NCBI GenBank assembly: GCA_965363355.1
Contig: CBDTTM010000001.1
Span: 6,552 to 70,551 of the forward strand
DNA length: 64,000 bases
Direction: 5' to 3'
From: CBDTTM01 sp965363355
Lineage (GTDB): Bacteria > Bacillota > Negativicutes > Selenomonadales > Selenomonadaceae
Shown: piece by piece, positions 28,525 through 36,976 of the stretch
How the letters are laid out: every line of letters begins with the position of its first letter
Position numbering within the stretch: position 1 is the first letter of the stretch
The notes under the pieces: model-generated
Databases searched by the model: none
Told to the model about the DNA's origin: nothing
The model's input: only the letters and a program-made list of their open reading frames with translations
Program-made: the position numbers and the translations under genes

Positions 28525-28601
28525 TGGTCGGAGCAGCAGGATTCGAACCTGCGACCCCCTGGTCCCAAGCCAGGTACTCTACCAAACTGAGCCATGCCCC
28601 G
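28525..28601 (-). tRNA. tRNA-Pro (anticodon UGG)
   Basis: A 77-nt cloverleaf read on the minus strand: acceptor CGGGGCA pairing with TGCTCCG, the D-arm with GGTAGAG, anticodon loop CTTGGGA with anticodon TGG, and T-loop GGTTCGAATCC. Discriminator A and an encoded CCA follow. It is a single-gene transcript with its own promoter and terminator. Confidence 0.97.
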
Positions 28602-28616
28602 ATAGCCAATAAAAAA

Positions 28617-28645
28617 ATTATAATAAGAAATGGAGGATTTGTCAA
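28617..28645 (-). promoter_or_regulatory. Consensus promoter of tRNA-Pro
   Basis: Minus strand TTGACA (28640-28645), a 17-bp spacer and TATAAT (28617-28622), a full match to the sigma-70 consensus and 15 bp before the tRNA. Confidence 0.92.
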
Positions 28646-28709
28646 TACCTTTTATGGGTTTTATAAAAAAATATATGAAAGTATGTAAAATAAAAGCTTT
28701 GAAACTGTG

Positions 28710-29414
28710 TCAAAAATAACGATTGAGAACTTTATCGTCAGTTCCAGCACGGCTATAACGATATTGCGGTCGACCGACGGTGCCATAGACCAGTTGTAGA
28801 TTCAGTAATTCTAAATCTTTTAGGAAATCGAGGTATTTTCTCATGGAAACACGGGAAATCCCTACTTGGATAGCAATTTCTTCTGTGGAGAAAAAAATAC
28901 TGTCGGCTTGCTTTATTTGCTGCCAGACGCTTTTTAAGGTATTTTTGTCAATTCCTTTGGGCAGATGCATTTCGTTTGTATGTTCTTTATATAAAAGATA
29001 ATTGTCGAGATGAACTTGGTCGATCAGGTTTTCTTTTTTCATGACTTGAAGCAATTCCTTATAATTGAGTAAGGCACTGCTGAGGCGTTCAAAGTCAAAG
29101 GGCTTAATAATGTAATCAATTGCACCGAAACGAAGCGCCTGCATGATTGTAGCGTTATCACGAGCGGCTGTTACGAGGATGACATCTACGGATTTGCTCT
29201 TTGCACGGATTTGTGTCAATAAATCGAGTCCGTTGAGCTTTGGCAGGAATATATCCAATAAAACGAGATCGATGTCTATCTTGTCGATGATAGACAAGAC
29301 TTCAAGGGCATCATGGACGACGGATACGACTTTGAAGCCATCAACTAATTCGACATAGCGCTTATTCAATTCGGCGACCATAAAATCGTCTTCAACGACT
29401 AATACATTGATCAA
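28710..29414 (-). CDS. CitB/DcuR-family response regulator
   Basis: A response regulator of 234 residues. The receiver domain has the acidic pair EDD, the phosphoacceptor in LLDIFLPKLNG and the conserved Lys in IIKPF. The C-terminal part is the winged-helix type of the DcuR/CitT/MalR family (TEEIAIQVGISRVSMRKYLDFL and a GRPQYRY end). Such regulators control uptake and metabolism of C4-dicarboxylates or citrate. The TTG at 29414 (MINVLVVEDD) has GGGAAGTGAG upstream; an ATG at 29429 inside the kinase gene lacks a ribosome site. It is coupled to the kinase gene. Confidence 0.92.
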   Translation of the reverse strand: MINVLVVEDDFMVAELNKRYVELVDGFKVVSVVHDALEVLSIIDKIDIDLVLLDIFLPKLNGLDLLTQIRAKSKSVDVILVTAARDNATIMQALRFGAIDYIIKPFDFERLSSALLNYKELLQVMKKENLIDQVHLDNYLLYKEHTNEMHLPKGIDKNTLKSVWQQIKQADSIFFSTEEIAIQVGISRVSMRKYLDFLKDLELLNLQLVYGTVGRPQYRYSRAGTDDKVLNRYF

Positions 29415-29418
29415 AGTC

Positions 29419-31062
29419 TCACTTCCCATCGCTATATGGTATATTTACATAGAATGTGGTTCCTTGGTTTATTTGGGATTCAAAAGCAATAGTGCCTTTA
29501 TATCGATTTAGGATCTGTTTTGTCTGATAGAGTCCGATTCCACGGTTCTTGCTTTTAGTAGAATACGCATTTTGGTAAATGTGTAAAATATTCTCTTGTG
29601 GAATGCCAATTCCTGTATCATTTACCATAATTTTAATTTGTTCATCTGTTTGAGAAATTTCTAATTCGACCTTTTTGTTTTGACTATTTTCTACAGATTC
29701 GACAGCATTGTTCAAAAGGCTGCCAAGAATCGTTATGACATCGTGGATAATTGGTGCATCTAGCATGTTTGGTAAAAAGCAGTTTTCGGTAAGTTTCATT
29801 TCAACACCAGCTTCATGAGCCCAGCTGAGTTTGCCTAGAAGAAAACCAGCGAGTACGGGATCTTTTATATTTTTAATGATGGCGCCGGTTTCTGATTGGT
29901 ATTTGTAAGCGATTTGACGAATATATTCTTGTAGTTGGTCATAGCATTGCAGTTGGATCATTCCGAGTACAACGTGCATTTTATTCATGAATTCATGGGT
30001 CTGGGCACGTAGTGCTTCGGCATAAGTGCTGACATCCATGAGTTTTTCGGCAAGTTTTTGCAACTCGCTCTTATCACGGAAAGTAGCTACGACGCCGACG
30101 ATTTCATTGTTTACATAAATAGGGACTCTGTTCGTCAATATGGTGATGCCGTTTAAGTCTTGTTCTTGATCGAGCTCGGCTATGCCGCTTTCTAGTACTT
30201 GGACCATTCGGCTGTTCGGGACGAAATCATCGACTTTTTCACCGATACCGTCGCCCTTGATGCCAGCTTCGGCGAATAAACGTCTTGCCGCCGGATTTAT
30301 GGTTTGGATTCTTGTATCTTTGTCGATGGCGAACGAACCTTCGCGGATAGCTGTCAATATGGCATTTCTTTCTTCAAGCAATCTAGCCACGGCGAAGGGT
30401 TCAAGACCGAACGTCGATTTTTTGATGTGTTTTGCCATAAAGCCGGCAAAAATAAGGCCAGTCAATAAGCCGCAAATACTGCCATATAAGATGGGGAGTT
30501 TGTTTTCTGTAGCATTGCCTTCGGCAGTATCGAGCATGATGCCGACTAAGACAACTCCGATTTGTTCTTGTTTTTTGTTATAGATCGGAATGAATTTTCG
30601 CATGGATTCTCCGAGCGAACCTTTTGATACAGAGGATATTTCCTTGCCATGAAAAGCATCATCGGCATCGGTGTTATCGTAATAGGTATCAATCATTGCT
30701 GCATCGGGATGAGAATAGCGTTTACCGTCCATGCCAAGCACGACGACAAAACGGATTTCATCGATTTCAGAAATGTTGTCAGCGAATTGTTGTATTTTTT
30801 CAGGCGGTATTTTACCGGAAAGACCATCGATTACAATAGGGGAATCTGCTACCATGTGAGCGATATCATCTGCCTTTATGTATAAGTGCTGATATGTGTT
30901 TTCATGGACTTTACTGCTGATTAAAAAATCGGTGATAAGAAGCGATACGCTGATGATGATAAAGGTGAGGAGAACAAAGTTGTGTTCTAGAGAAAAAAAA
31001 TTTTTTGTTGTTTTGATAAAAAACACCTTCAATCTATGAATATAAATAAATTTTAGGGACAA
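29419..31062 (-). CDS. CitA/DcuS-family sensor histidine kinase
   Basis: A 547-residue membrane kinase. Transmembrane segments at about 28-50 and 180-200 enclose a periplasmic PDC/Cache sensor domain. A cytoplasmic PAS domain (RNAILTAIREGSFAIDKDTR) follows, then the family H-box QTHEFMNKMHVVLG and an HATPase domain (NNAVESV, DTGIGIP, GIGLYQTKQI). Such kinases sense citrate or C4-dicarboxylates. The start is uncertain: the open frame begins at a TTG (31062) without a ribosome site, and a GTG at 31026 is an alternative. A 50-bp inverted repeat lies just upstream. The nearby decarboxylase and MatC genes are plausible targets. Confidence 0.92.
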   Translation of the reverse strand: MSLKFIYIHRLKVFFIKTTKNFFSLEHNFVLLTFIIISVSLLITDFLISSKVHENTYQHLYIKADDIAHMVADSPIVIDGLSGKIPPEKIQQFADNISEIDEIRFVVVLGMDGKRYSHPDAAMIDTYYDNTDADDAFHGKEISSVSKGSLGESMRKFIPIYNKKQEQIGVVLVGIMLDTAEGNATENKLPILYGSICGLLTGLIFAGFMAKHIKKSTFGLEPFAVARLLEERNAILTAIREGSFAIDKDTRIQTINPAARRLFAEAGIKGDGIGEKVDDFVPNSRMVQVLESGIAELDQEQDLNGITILTNRVPIYVNNEIVGVVATFRDKSELQKLAEKLMDVSTYAEALRAQTHEFMNKMHVVLGMIQLQCYDQLQEYIRQIAYKYQSETGAIIKNIKDPVLAGFLLGKLSWAHEAGVEMKLTENCFLPNMLDAPIIHDVITILGSLLNNAVESVENSQNKKVELEISQTDEQIKIMVNDTGIGIPQENILHIYQNAYSTKSKNRGIGLYQTKQILNRYKGTIAFESQINQGTTFYVNIPYSDGK

Positions 31063-31068
31063 TCAAAA

Positions 31069-31118
31069 GTATAGAATATATGGGATATTTATTACAATAT
31101 TCCATATATTCTATACTA
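31069..31118. repeat. 50-bp inverted repeat upstream of the sensor kinase gene
   Basis: Arms 31069-31090 and 31097-31118 are 22 bp each with one mismatch and a 6-bp centre, entirely A/T-rich apart from GG/CC. There is no U tract, so it is not a standard terminator. It lies between the terminator at 31142-31186 and the kinase start, a likely operator or cruciform-prone element. Confidence 0.75.
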
Positions 31119-31141
31119 TATCCTGCTTATTCATAATAGAT

Positions 31142-31186
31142 AAAAACAGGGAAAGGTGCAGAATGTACTGCACCTTTCCCTATTTT
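31142..31186 (-). terminator. Terminator of the gene at 31196
   Basis: Perfect 14-bp stem AGGGAAAGGTGCAG/CTGCACCTTTCCCT with a 6-nt loop and, on the minus strand, a U5 tail. Confidence 0.88.
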
Positions 31187-31195
31187 AAGCAAATT

Positions 31196-31738
31196 TTAAT
31201 TATTTTGCAGATTTGCAAGAATGGTATTTTTGTCTGTTTGATTTATTTTACCAGGTAAATTTTTGGTCAGTTCTGCCAAAAAATTTGCATCGGGTTTAAA
31301 ATAAATTCGTTCATTTTCTATCTTTTTTGTATTTTTGCTGACGGTGTAGGCAATGGTCCAAACCTTTCGGTTATCAAGTCCACTGTGGAAGCGGAAGGTT
31401 CGTCTGAAATGCATGATGCCGATTAATTTTGGTTCATAGGGATAAATTCCTTGGATTTGAGAAAATTCTATTGTTGATGTCTTCATATTCCAAAGATTTT
31501 TTTGTGTGAATTTAAGCAGTTTTCCAGAGCATTCACATATATATTTTCCTTGTATGCGTTTTATCAGTGAAAAAAGGAAGACGATATCTATGCCGATTCC
31601 AAGTGGCTGGAATTTGTGCAATTTGAAAATTTCCATCAGATTCAAAAGCAGTAGTCCGGCAAAAAAAAGTATAGCCAGAGTGAAAAAAATACGGTTTTTG
31701 GAATTTATTTCTGATTCTGTCGATAAAAATTTTGCCAT
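31196..31738 (-). CDS. Uncharacterised membrane protein
   Basis: A 180-residue protein, not recognised. Two hydrophobic segments (about 18-34 and 46-60) are followed by a soluble domain. That domain contains aromatic and basic motifs (GIYPYEPKLIGIMHFRRTF, FHSGLDNRKVWTIAYT), suggestive of a small beta-rich PH-like membrane-proximal domain, but this is impression only. It starts at an ATG with GGAG upstream and ends in its own terminator. It lies immediately downstream of the MatC-type carrier, in the same direction, so it may be the last gene of the decarboxylase operon. Confidence 0.65.
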   Translation of the reverse strand: MAKFLSTESEINSKNRIFFTLAILFFAGLLLLNLMEIFKLHKFQPLGIGIDIVFLFSLIKRIQGKYICECSGKLLKFTQKNLWNMKTSTIEFSQIQGIYPYEPKLIGIMHFRRTFRFHSGLDNRKVWTIAYTVSKNTKKIENERIYFKPDANFLAELTKNLPGKINQTDKNTILANLQNN

Positions 31739-31775
31739 AGGATCGTCTCCTTATATTCACGAAGATAGAGATTTT

Positions 31776-33152
31776 TTATACGTTTAGCAGGCCAAAGAAA
31801 ATATAGCAAAGGATAGCACCGACAACGCACATGGAGAAGCCCCAAATCAAAAGTTGACGGAATAATTTACTCTTATCTTCTTTATCCGAAGCACAAGCGA
31901 TACACATTGCGCCAAACAGCGAGAGCGGTGAGGTATCAACTAGATGTGAGCCGACATCGATCGAAGAGATCATGGCGATGGCGCTGCCGCCGCCAAGCTG
32001 TTCGACCAAACCTGGAACAAGTGGCAAGAACATCGGCATGACGACACCAGAAGAGCTTGAAAACGATGAAATAAATCCGCTGGTAAGCGCTAAGACACCA
32101 TTGATGCTTGTTGGGTTTGAAACTGTAGCAATCATGCCAACGAGTGCGTCTAGTCCACCGGCTTTGTCCATGACGTCGATGAGGACACCCATGCCGCCTA
32201 CCATGATGATGACGGACCACGGAACAGCCTTGATGGCTTCTTTGCTGTCACCTACGTTCAAGATCAGAAGAAGTGAAGAAAGCATAAAGGCGATTGCCCC
32301 GACATTGGTAACCTTTCCATTACCTAAAAAGTCCATGATTGTCGGAGTAAAGAAGCTTTTTGTTAAAGAAAGGCTTGGTAAAATGACTAAGAGAACAAGG
32401 ATACCGATAGCTCCGAGGGTCATCCATTGTTTTTTGTCAAAAGGTTCTGGCTTTGGTGCGATATCATCGATGTTGAGTGTGGAAGCACGTTGATTCCGTA
32501 TCCAAGCCCAGCCGCCGAAAATCATGAAGCCGCCGATATTGGCAAATAGTTGGGCAATTTCAGAGTTGAGATGGATTTTCCAGGCCAAGAGGCTTAAATC
32601 GCCCATATGCTGACCGAGGCTTTCAAGTTCAGGAGTCATTTTGGCAATGAAAGAATTGGAGATGATGCCGCTTGGCGCGATTGGTGAAAATGCAGCTCCG
32701 TTAGCGGCACCGACGACAAGTAATGTCATCAAGAAGGCTTTCATGCCGATGCGTTCCGATATGGACATGACGACTGGCGCCATTAAGGTAACGGTTGCGA
32801 TATTGCCAGGGCCGATGGTTGTTATGATGGTGATCAAAGCGAAGATGATCAAAGGAATCAGGGCTGTGTTTCCTTTGGCCAGCCGTATGGCATTAGCCGT
32901 AAGCTTTTCCATGGTTCCGTTTGTTGTGGCGATTCCAAAGAGAAAGGTTACACCTGTAAGTACCATAAATAAATCAACTGGCCAGGCTTGCATGATTTTT
33001 ACAGCAGAAAGGTTAGCGAAAAAGGCACCTATGCCGATCGCAAAAGAAATGGCAATAATCCCTACATTGAGATCTTCATTGATCATGGATATAGCAACTA
33101 CAATGAGTATGCCAGCCAATGAAGCGATTGCGGCAGATGATAATCCTAGCAT
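31776..33152 (-). CDS. MatC-type dicarboxylate/malonate carrier (SLC13-like permease)
   Basis: A 458-residue permease with about eleven hydrophobic segments and the MatC N-terminal domain (LNVGIIAISFAIGIG ... ALITIITTIGPGNIATVTLMAP). A second repeated hairpin reads SGFISSFSSSSGVVMPMFLPL. This matches ion-transporter-superfamily carriers of malonate and C4-dicarboxylates. It lies directly downstream of the decarboxylase subunits, in the same direction, so the likely job is uptake of the acid that is decarboxylated. The exact substrate cannot be read from sequence. Confidence 0.85.
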   Translation of the reverse strand: MLGLSSAAIASLAGILIVVAISMINEDLNVGIIAISFAIGIGAFFANLSAVKIMQAWPVDLFMVLTGVTFLFGIATTNGTMEKLTANAIRLAKGNTALIPLIIFALITIITTIGPGNIATVTLMAPVVMSISERIGMKAFLMTLLVVGAANGAAFSPIAPSGIISNSFIAKMTPELESLGQHMGDLSLLAWKIHLNSEIAQLFANIGGFMIFGGWAWIRNQRASTLNIDDIAPKPEPFDKKQWMTLGAIGILVLLVILPSLSLTKSFFTPTIMDFLGNGKVTNVGAIAFMLSSLLLILNVGDSKEAIKAVPWSVIIMVGGMGVLIDVMDKAGGLDALVGMIATVSNPTSINGVLALTSGFISSFSSSSGVVMPMFLPLVPGLVEQLGGGSAIAMISSIDVGSHLVDTSPLSLFGAMCIACASDKEDKSKLFRQLLIWGFSMCVVGAILCYIFFGLLNV

Positions 33153-33200
33153 AAAAGATTCCCCCTCGAATTTATCGTATATCCCAAGGAAGCCAATACA

Positions 33201-33347
33201 TCAATCATCGTCTTCTTCGCCGGCTGCATCTGCTGGAAAAGCTTTGCGAAGAAGGACGGTTGCACCGATGAAAATTGCGATTACAAAAAACATGGTTGGC
33301 AGGGCAATACACATCATAGTGACTGCTTTTACAAATGCTCCATCCAT
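33201..33347 (-). CDS. Small OadG-like membrane subunit of a sodium-pump decarboxylase
   Basis: A 48-residue protein read from the sequence: MDGAFVKAVTMMCIALPTM, one membrane helix to about residue 33, then a short tail ending AAGEEDDD. Its size, single helix and acidic end resemble the membrane part of OadG/MmdD-type subunits that hold decarboxylase complexes together. It starts at 33347 and ends at 33201. It lies between the beta subunit and the carrier gene, and fits the OadG-related small subunit seen in other anaerobes. Confidence 0.75.
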   Translation of the reverse strand: MDGAFVKAVTMMCIALPTMFFVIAIFIGATVLLRKAFPADAAGEEDDD

Positions 33348-33365
33348 TTTTGACACCTCACTTTT

Positions 33366-34523
33366 TTATTTTGCCAAGGCTGGAATAAGTGCTAAGACAA
33401 GACCACCGGCGACGACAGAAGCAATCTGACCGGCAACATTGACTCCGATGGCATGCTGGATGATAAAGTTTGAAGGATCTTCTTTAAGTGCCATTTTGGC
33501 AATGACTCTTCCAGACATAGGAAATGCAGAAATTCCGCAAGCACCGATCATCGGATTTATTTTTTCGGATCTGAGCAGGTTGAGTAATTTTGCAAACAAT
33601 ACGCCGCCAGCTGTATCAAAAACAAAAGCGACTGCGCCGAGAGCCATGATCATAGCTACCTGTACGGTGAGAAAATTTTCACCTGACATCGTACCACCTA
33701 TCGTGATGCCGAGAAGTAATGTAACTAGGTTGGAAAGCTCATTTTCAGCAGCACTCGAAAGATTGTCGACAACGCCAGAAACTTTGAGGATGTTGCCAAA
33801 CATCAAGCTGCCGATCAATGCCACGGAAATCGGAGCAACAATGCCAGCGATGAGGACAACCATCAAGGGAAAGAGGAAAATCGTGGTTTTAGATAGAGGT
33901 TCATCTTCTGAGTAGCCCATTTTTATTTTGCGTTCCGCTTGGGTCGTCAAGGCTTTGATGACAGGCGGCTGTATAATCGGAACTAAAGACATGTAAGAAT
34001 AAGCGGCAACGGATAATGGCCCTAAAAGATCTTGAGCAAAACGGCTGGCAACGTAAATAGTCGTCGGGCCGTCGGCTGCGCCAATAATGCCGATGGATGC
34101 AGCGTTTTCAAAGGAAAAACCCATCAAAGCTGCTAATACGGCGGTGCCGAAGATACCTACCTGAGCAGCTGCGGCAAAGAGCATGACGATCGGGCGCCGT
34201 ATCAGGGGCGTAAAATCGCACATGGCTCCAATGGCAATGAAGATCAATACGGGAAATAATTCGTTGGCTATGCCGGCCTTATAAAGGACCCATAAAAATC
34301 CTTCTTCGCCGACTGCTTGTGAAATAGCAGATGAATAAGGGATGTTTGCCAGTAATGCACCGAATCCGATCGGCAGCAGCAAGTTTGGTTCATAGTCACG
34401 TTTTACCGCCAGGTAAATCAGTAAAAAGCTGATGCCCCACATGACGATGTTTTTCCATGTCAGGCCGATGAAGCCCATAAGTAATTCGTCTAACCAAGGG
34501 TATTGCAACATTAAAGATTCCAT
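33366..34523 (-). CDS. Sodium-ion-translocating decarboxylase, beta subunit
   Basis: A 385-residue membrane subunit that decarboxylates carboxybiotin and couples this to Na+ export. Diagnostic segments are IGIIGAADGPTTIYV (the conserved Asp essential for Na+ coupling in the family), GITIGGTMSGENFL and the C-terminal GACGISAFPMSGRVI. It has about nine to eleven membrane spans. Its length matches OadB/MmdB. It follows the biotin carrier gene in the usual order. Confidence 0.95.
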   Translation of the reverse strand: MESLMLQYPWLDELLMGFIGLTWKNIVMWGISFLLIYLAVKRDYEPNLLLPIGFGALLANIPYSSAISQAVGEEGFLWVLYKAGIANELFPVLIFIAIGAMCDFTPLIRRPIVMLFAAAAQVGIFGTAVLAALMGFSFENAASIGIIGAADGPTTIYVASRFAQDLLGPLSVAAYSYMSLVPIIQPPVIKALTTQAERKIKMGYSEDEPLSKTTIFLFPLMVVLIAGIVAPISVALIGSLMFGNILKVSGVVDNLSSAAENELSNLVTLLLGITIGGTMSGENFLTVQVAMIMALGAVAFVFDTAGGVLFAKLLNLLRSEKINPMIGACGISAFPMSGRVIAKMALKEDPSNFIIQHAIGVNVAGQIASVVAGGLVLALIPALAK

Positions 34524-34585
34524 TAAGCATGCCTCCTCATATGTTTATAAATAACTGCAGCAGCCGTAGTTTTGGCTGTTGCAGG

Positions 34586-34981
34586 TCAAACACTCAATAA
34601 AATAAGGATTTGTCCGGGTTTGACACTGTCACCAGCTTGAACATTGACCGATTTTATGGTGCCATTTACAGGTGAGGCGATTTCATTCATCATTTTCATT
34701 GCCTCTAAAATCAAAAGCAAGTCGCCCGTATGGACGGTATCACCAGCTTTTACATTGATTTTATTGACTTTTCCTGGCATAGGAGCTGATATTTTTGTAT
34801 CTCCATCACTAATTGTTGGTGTTGGTTCGATAATGCTTTCTTTGGAAACTGAAACTGGCATGGCAACTGAAGGTGCTGGAATGGATTTTTTTGCTAGCGG
34901 AGAAGCGCTTTCGCCGGTCTTTTCGACTTCTACGGCATAAGCTGTTCCGTTTATGGTAACTGTCAGATTCATTTTATTCAT
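34586..34981 (-). CDS. Biotin carboxyl carrier subunit (gamma) of the decarboxylase
   Basis: A 131-residue protein with an N-terminal strand domain, a Pro/Ala/Ser hinge (about 27-58) and a C-terminal biotinyl domain. The acceptor Lys96 is in the canonical EAMKM motif, followed by VNVQAGDSVKPGQILILL. It carries CO2 from the carboxyltransferase to the beta subunit. The start at 34981 has GGAGG upstream; the longer open frame into the neighbouring gene is not supported. Confidence 0.95.
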   Translation of the reverse strand: MNKMNLTVTINGTAYAVEVEKTGESASPLAKKSIPAPSVAMPVSVSKESIIEPTPTISDGDTKISAPMPGKVNKINVKAGDTVHTGDLLLILEAMKMMNEIASPVNGTIKSVNVQAGDSVKPGQILILLSV

Positions 34982-35007
34982 AGATGATACCTCCACTTCA
35001 AATTGGG

Positions 35008-35265
35008 CTAAATCTTGTAGGAATCCATTAGTTTTTGGCGCCCGCATAATTGCCATTCTTTACTGACTCGCGTTATTTTAAATGCGAGTCCAGGATTTTC
35101 AGCTGAAAACATCGCATAGGCTGCAGCGGTTATGATTGCTGCAGTCTCTGGAGAAACACCGAAGGTATCAGCTGTTCCAGTCTCTAACTTTTGTGTGGAT
35201 TCAAGCGTTTCTTTTTTTGATTTTTTTTCTTTTTTATGGCCAAATAACGATGCAAAAAATCCCAT
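35008..35265 (-). CDS. Delta-like accessory subunit of the decarboxylase (soluble part)
   Basis: An 85-residue protein with a hydrophobic start (MGFFASLFG), a Lys-rich linker and a C-terminal domain ending in FKITRVSKEWQLCGRQKLM. That resembles the Trp-x-x-x-GRQ tail of MmdD/MmdE-type subunits that contact the alpha subunit. It lacks a strong membrane helix. Such a helix is instead on the 48-residue protein at 33201, so the delta function seems divided between two genes. The ribosome binding site is a 13-base match to the 3' end of 16S rRNA. Confidence 0.7.
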   Translation of the reverse strand: MGFFASLFGHKKEKKSKKETLESTQKLETGTADTFGVSPETAAIITAAAYAMFSAENPGLAFKITRVSKEWQLCGRQKLMDSYKI

Positions 35266-35298
35266 GGTGATCACCTCCTTTACAAAACATAAAGTATT

Positions 35299-36717
35299 TT
35301 AAAATGGGATATTTCCGTGCTTTTTATGTGGACGAGATTCCCGTTTTGTCATCAGCATAGTTAAGGCCTGGATAATGTGGATACGCGTTTCAACAGGGTC
35401 TATAATTTGGTCAGTACAGGTAAAAATAGGCTTTTGCATATCTATATGGGACAAAGATTTTTCTGGTATATGGTTTTTTTCTGCCTTTTGGCGGAAGAGG
35501 ACAGCGGCTGAGCCAGCTGGTTCTTTTATTGCGATCTTAGCGCTCGGCCAAGCGAGTACGAGGTCTGCTCCAAGTTCTTTTGAACACAGTGCAAGATACG
35601 CAGCTCCATAAGCTTTGCGAATCAGCAGGCTGATTTTGGGCACAGTGGCTTCTGCATAGGAATAGAGGATTTTGGTGCTGTGCCGGATAATGCCTTTATA
35701 TTCTTGGCTTGTGTCTGGCAAAAATCCGGGAACATCAATGAAGGTTATTAAAGGCAAGTTGAATGCGTCGCAAAAACGGATAAAACGCGAAGCCTTGTCA
35801 GAAGAATTTATATCGAGGCAGCCGCCGATGGTCAAAGGCTGATTGGCGATGATTCCTACGGATTGGCCATTGAAGCGAGCAAACCCGGTAATTAAGTTGC
35901 GGGCGTATAAAGACTGGACTTCATAGAATTGTTGGTCGTCGGCGGTAAGCTCAACCAAGTGCTTCATATCATAAGGGGAATCAATATTATCCGGCAGCAC
36001 AGAATCAAGTTCTGGAATCAAGCGCATCGCAGAATCTTTTGTTGGTTTAATTGGTACATCTTCGAGATTATTGCTTGGTAAAAAACTTAAGAGCCGACGG
36101 ATTTGGCAGATGCTGTCTGAGGGTGTAAGTGAGGAAAAATGAGCTGAGCCGGAACTTGTGTTGTGAGTGATCGCTCCACCTAGTTGTTCGGACGTTATCG
36201 TCTCACCAGTAATCGCTTTGATTGAAGCGGGTGAAGTCAAGAACATGCTGCTTGCATCTTGCACCATATAGATGAAATCTGTAAGAGCGGGGGCGTAAAC
36301 AGCACTGCCAGTACAAGAATTCAAGATAACCGATATTTGTGGAACGACACCTGAGGCAAGTATGTGTTGATAAAGAAGTTTGCCATAGCCATTCATATTG
36401 TTGGCTGTTTTGTCGCTGGGAATATCGTTTAGCTTATTGATGCCGATGATTGGACAACGGGCCTTAAGGGCCATAGTAAATAGTTTACAGAGATTTTCGG
36501 TGTAGGATTCATCAAATACACTGTCTTCTACTGTGCAGTCTTGCGCATAGGCAAAAACAAGGCGATTTTCTATATTGCCATAGCCGGCAGCAAGACCAAT
36601 AGGTGTTGCCGTGAAGTTTACGAAAGTTCCTTGATCAAAAAGCAGCTCCAAATACGTACTTGGGCAGCCTTCTTTTTTAGAAAGTGTTTCTTCAATACGT
36701 CGTACGGTCGTTTGCAA
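35299..36717 (-). CDS. Divergent carboxyltransferase (alpha) subunit of a biotin-dependent sodium-pump decarboxylase
   Basis: A 472-residue crotonase-fold carboxyltransferase related to methylmalonyl-CoA decarboxylase alpha (MmdA), with LASGVVPQISVI, LLSFLPSNNLEDVP, ANQPLTIGGCLDINSSDKASRFIRFC and the terminal KKHGNIPF. Several family motifs are changed. The loop normally SGGARIQEG reads NDIPSDKTA. GPCAGGAVYSPA reads NSCTGSAVYAPA, altering an oxyanion-hole glycine. The late MGPEGAA reads KEPAGSA. The N-terminus is about 25 residues shorter than usual. The TTG at 36717 is 8 nt from GGAGG. The substrate may not be methylmalonyl-CoA. Confidence 0.88.
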   Translation of the reverse strand: MQTTVRRIEETLSKKEGCPSTYLELLFDQGTFVNFTATPIGLAAGYGNIENRLVFAYAQDCTVEDSVFDESYTENLCKLFTMALKARCPIIGINKLNDIPSDKTANNMNGYGKLLYQHILASGVVPQISVILNSCTGSAVYAPALTDFIYMVQDASSMFLTSPASIKAITGETITSEQLGGAITHNTSSGSAHFSSLTPSDSICQIRRLLSFLPSNNLEDVPIKPTKDSAMRLIPELDSVLPDNIDSPYDMKHLVELTADDQQFYEVQSLYARNLITGFARFNGQSVGIIANQPLTIGGCLDINSSDKASRFIRFCDAFNLPLITFIDVPGFLPDTSQEYKGIIRHSTKILYSYAEATVPKISLLIRKAYGAAYLALCSKELGADLVLAWPSAKIAIKEPAGSAAVLFRQKAEKNHIPEKSLSHIDMQKPIFTCTDQIIDPVETRIHIIQALTMLMTKRESRPHKKHGNIPF

Positions 36718-36976
36718 GAGCGGCACCTCCTGTGCGTGCACTTTCTGAACTTTTCTTATATCTAATTTACTGCTTAATTCATAAAAAGTCAGTATTTTAT
36801 AAGTTTTTAAACTATTTTGTAATTAAAGTTACTGAGAAAAATAAAAAGAAGAAAATCCCTTTGTTTCTTTGGTAAAAATAGCAGGAAAAATAACAGGTAC
36901 TAGAGAATGGATTGGCTGATAGGGGTATCTGCCCTTATTTAGAAAATCATATATTTTTTAATATGGGGGCGATGCT

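Noticed and set aside
28400..28645. 81-residue frame across tRNA-Pro
   Set aside because: It overlaps a complete tRNA, its promoter and its terminator.
32641..33429. 262-residue open frame opposite the MatC-type carrier
   Set aside because: It is antisense to a clear permease and the translation is a low-complexity mirror of its hydrophobic codons.
35266..35280. Possible 16S rRNA 3' fragment (GATCACCTCCTTT)
   Set aside because: Only about 13 bases match and it is in the right place to be a strong ribosome binding site for the gene at 35265; no further rRNA similarity around it.
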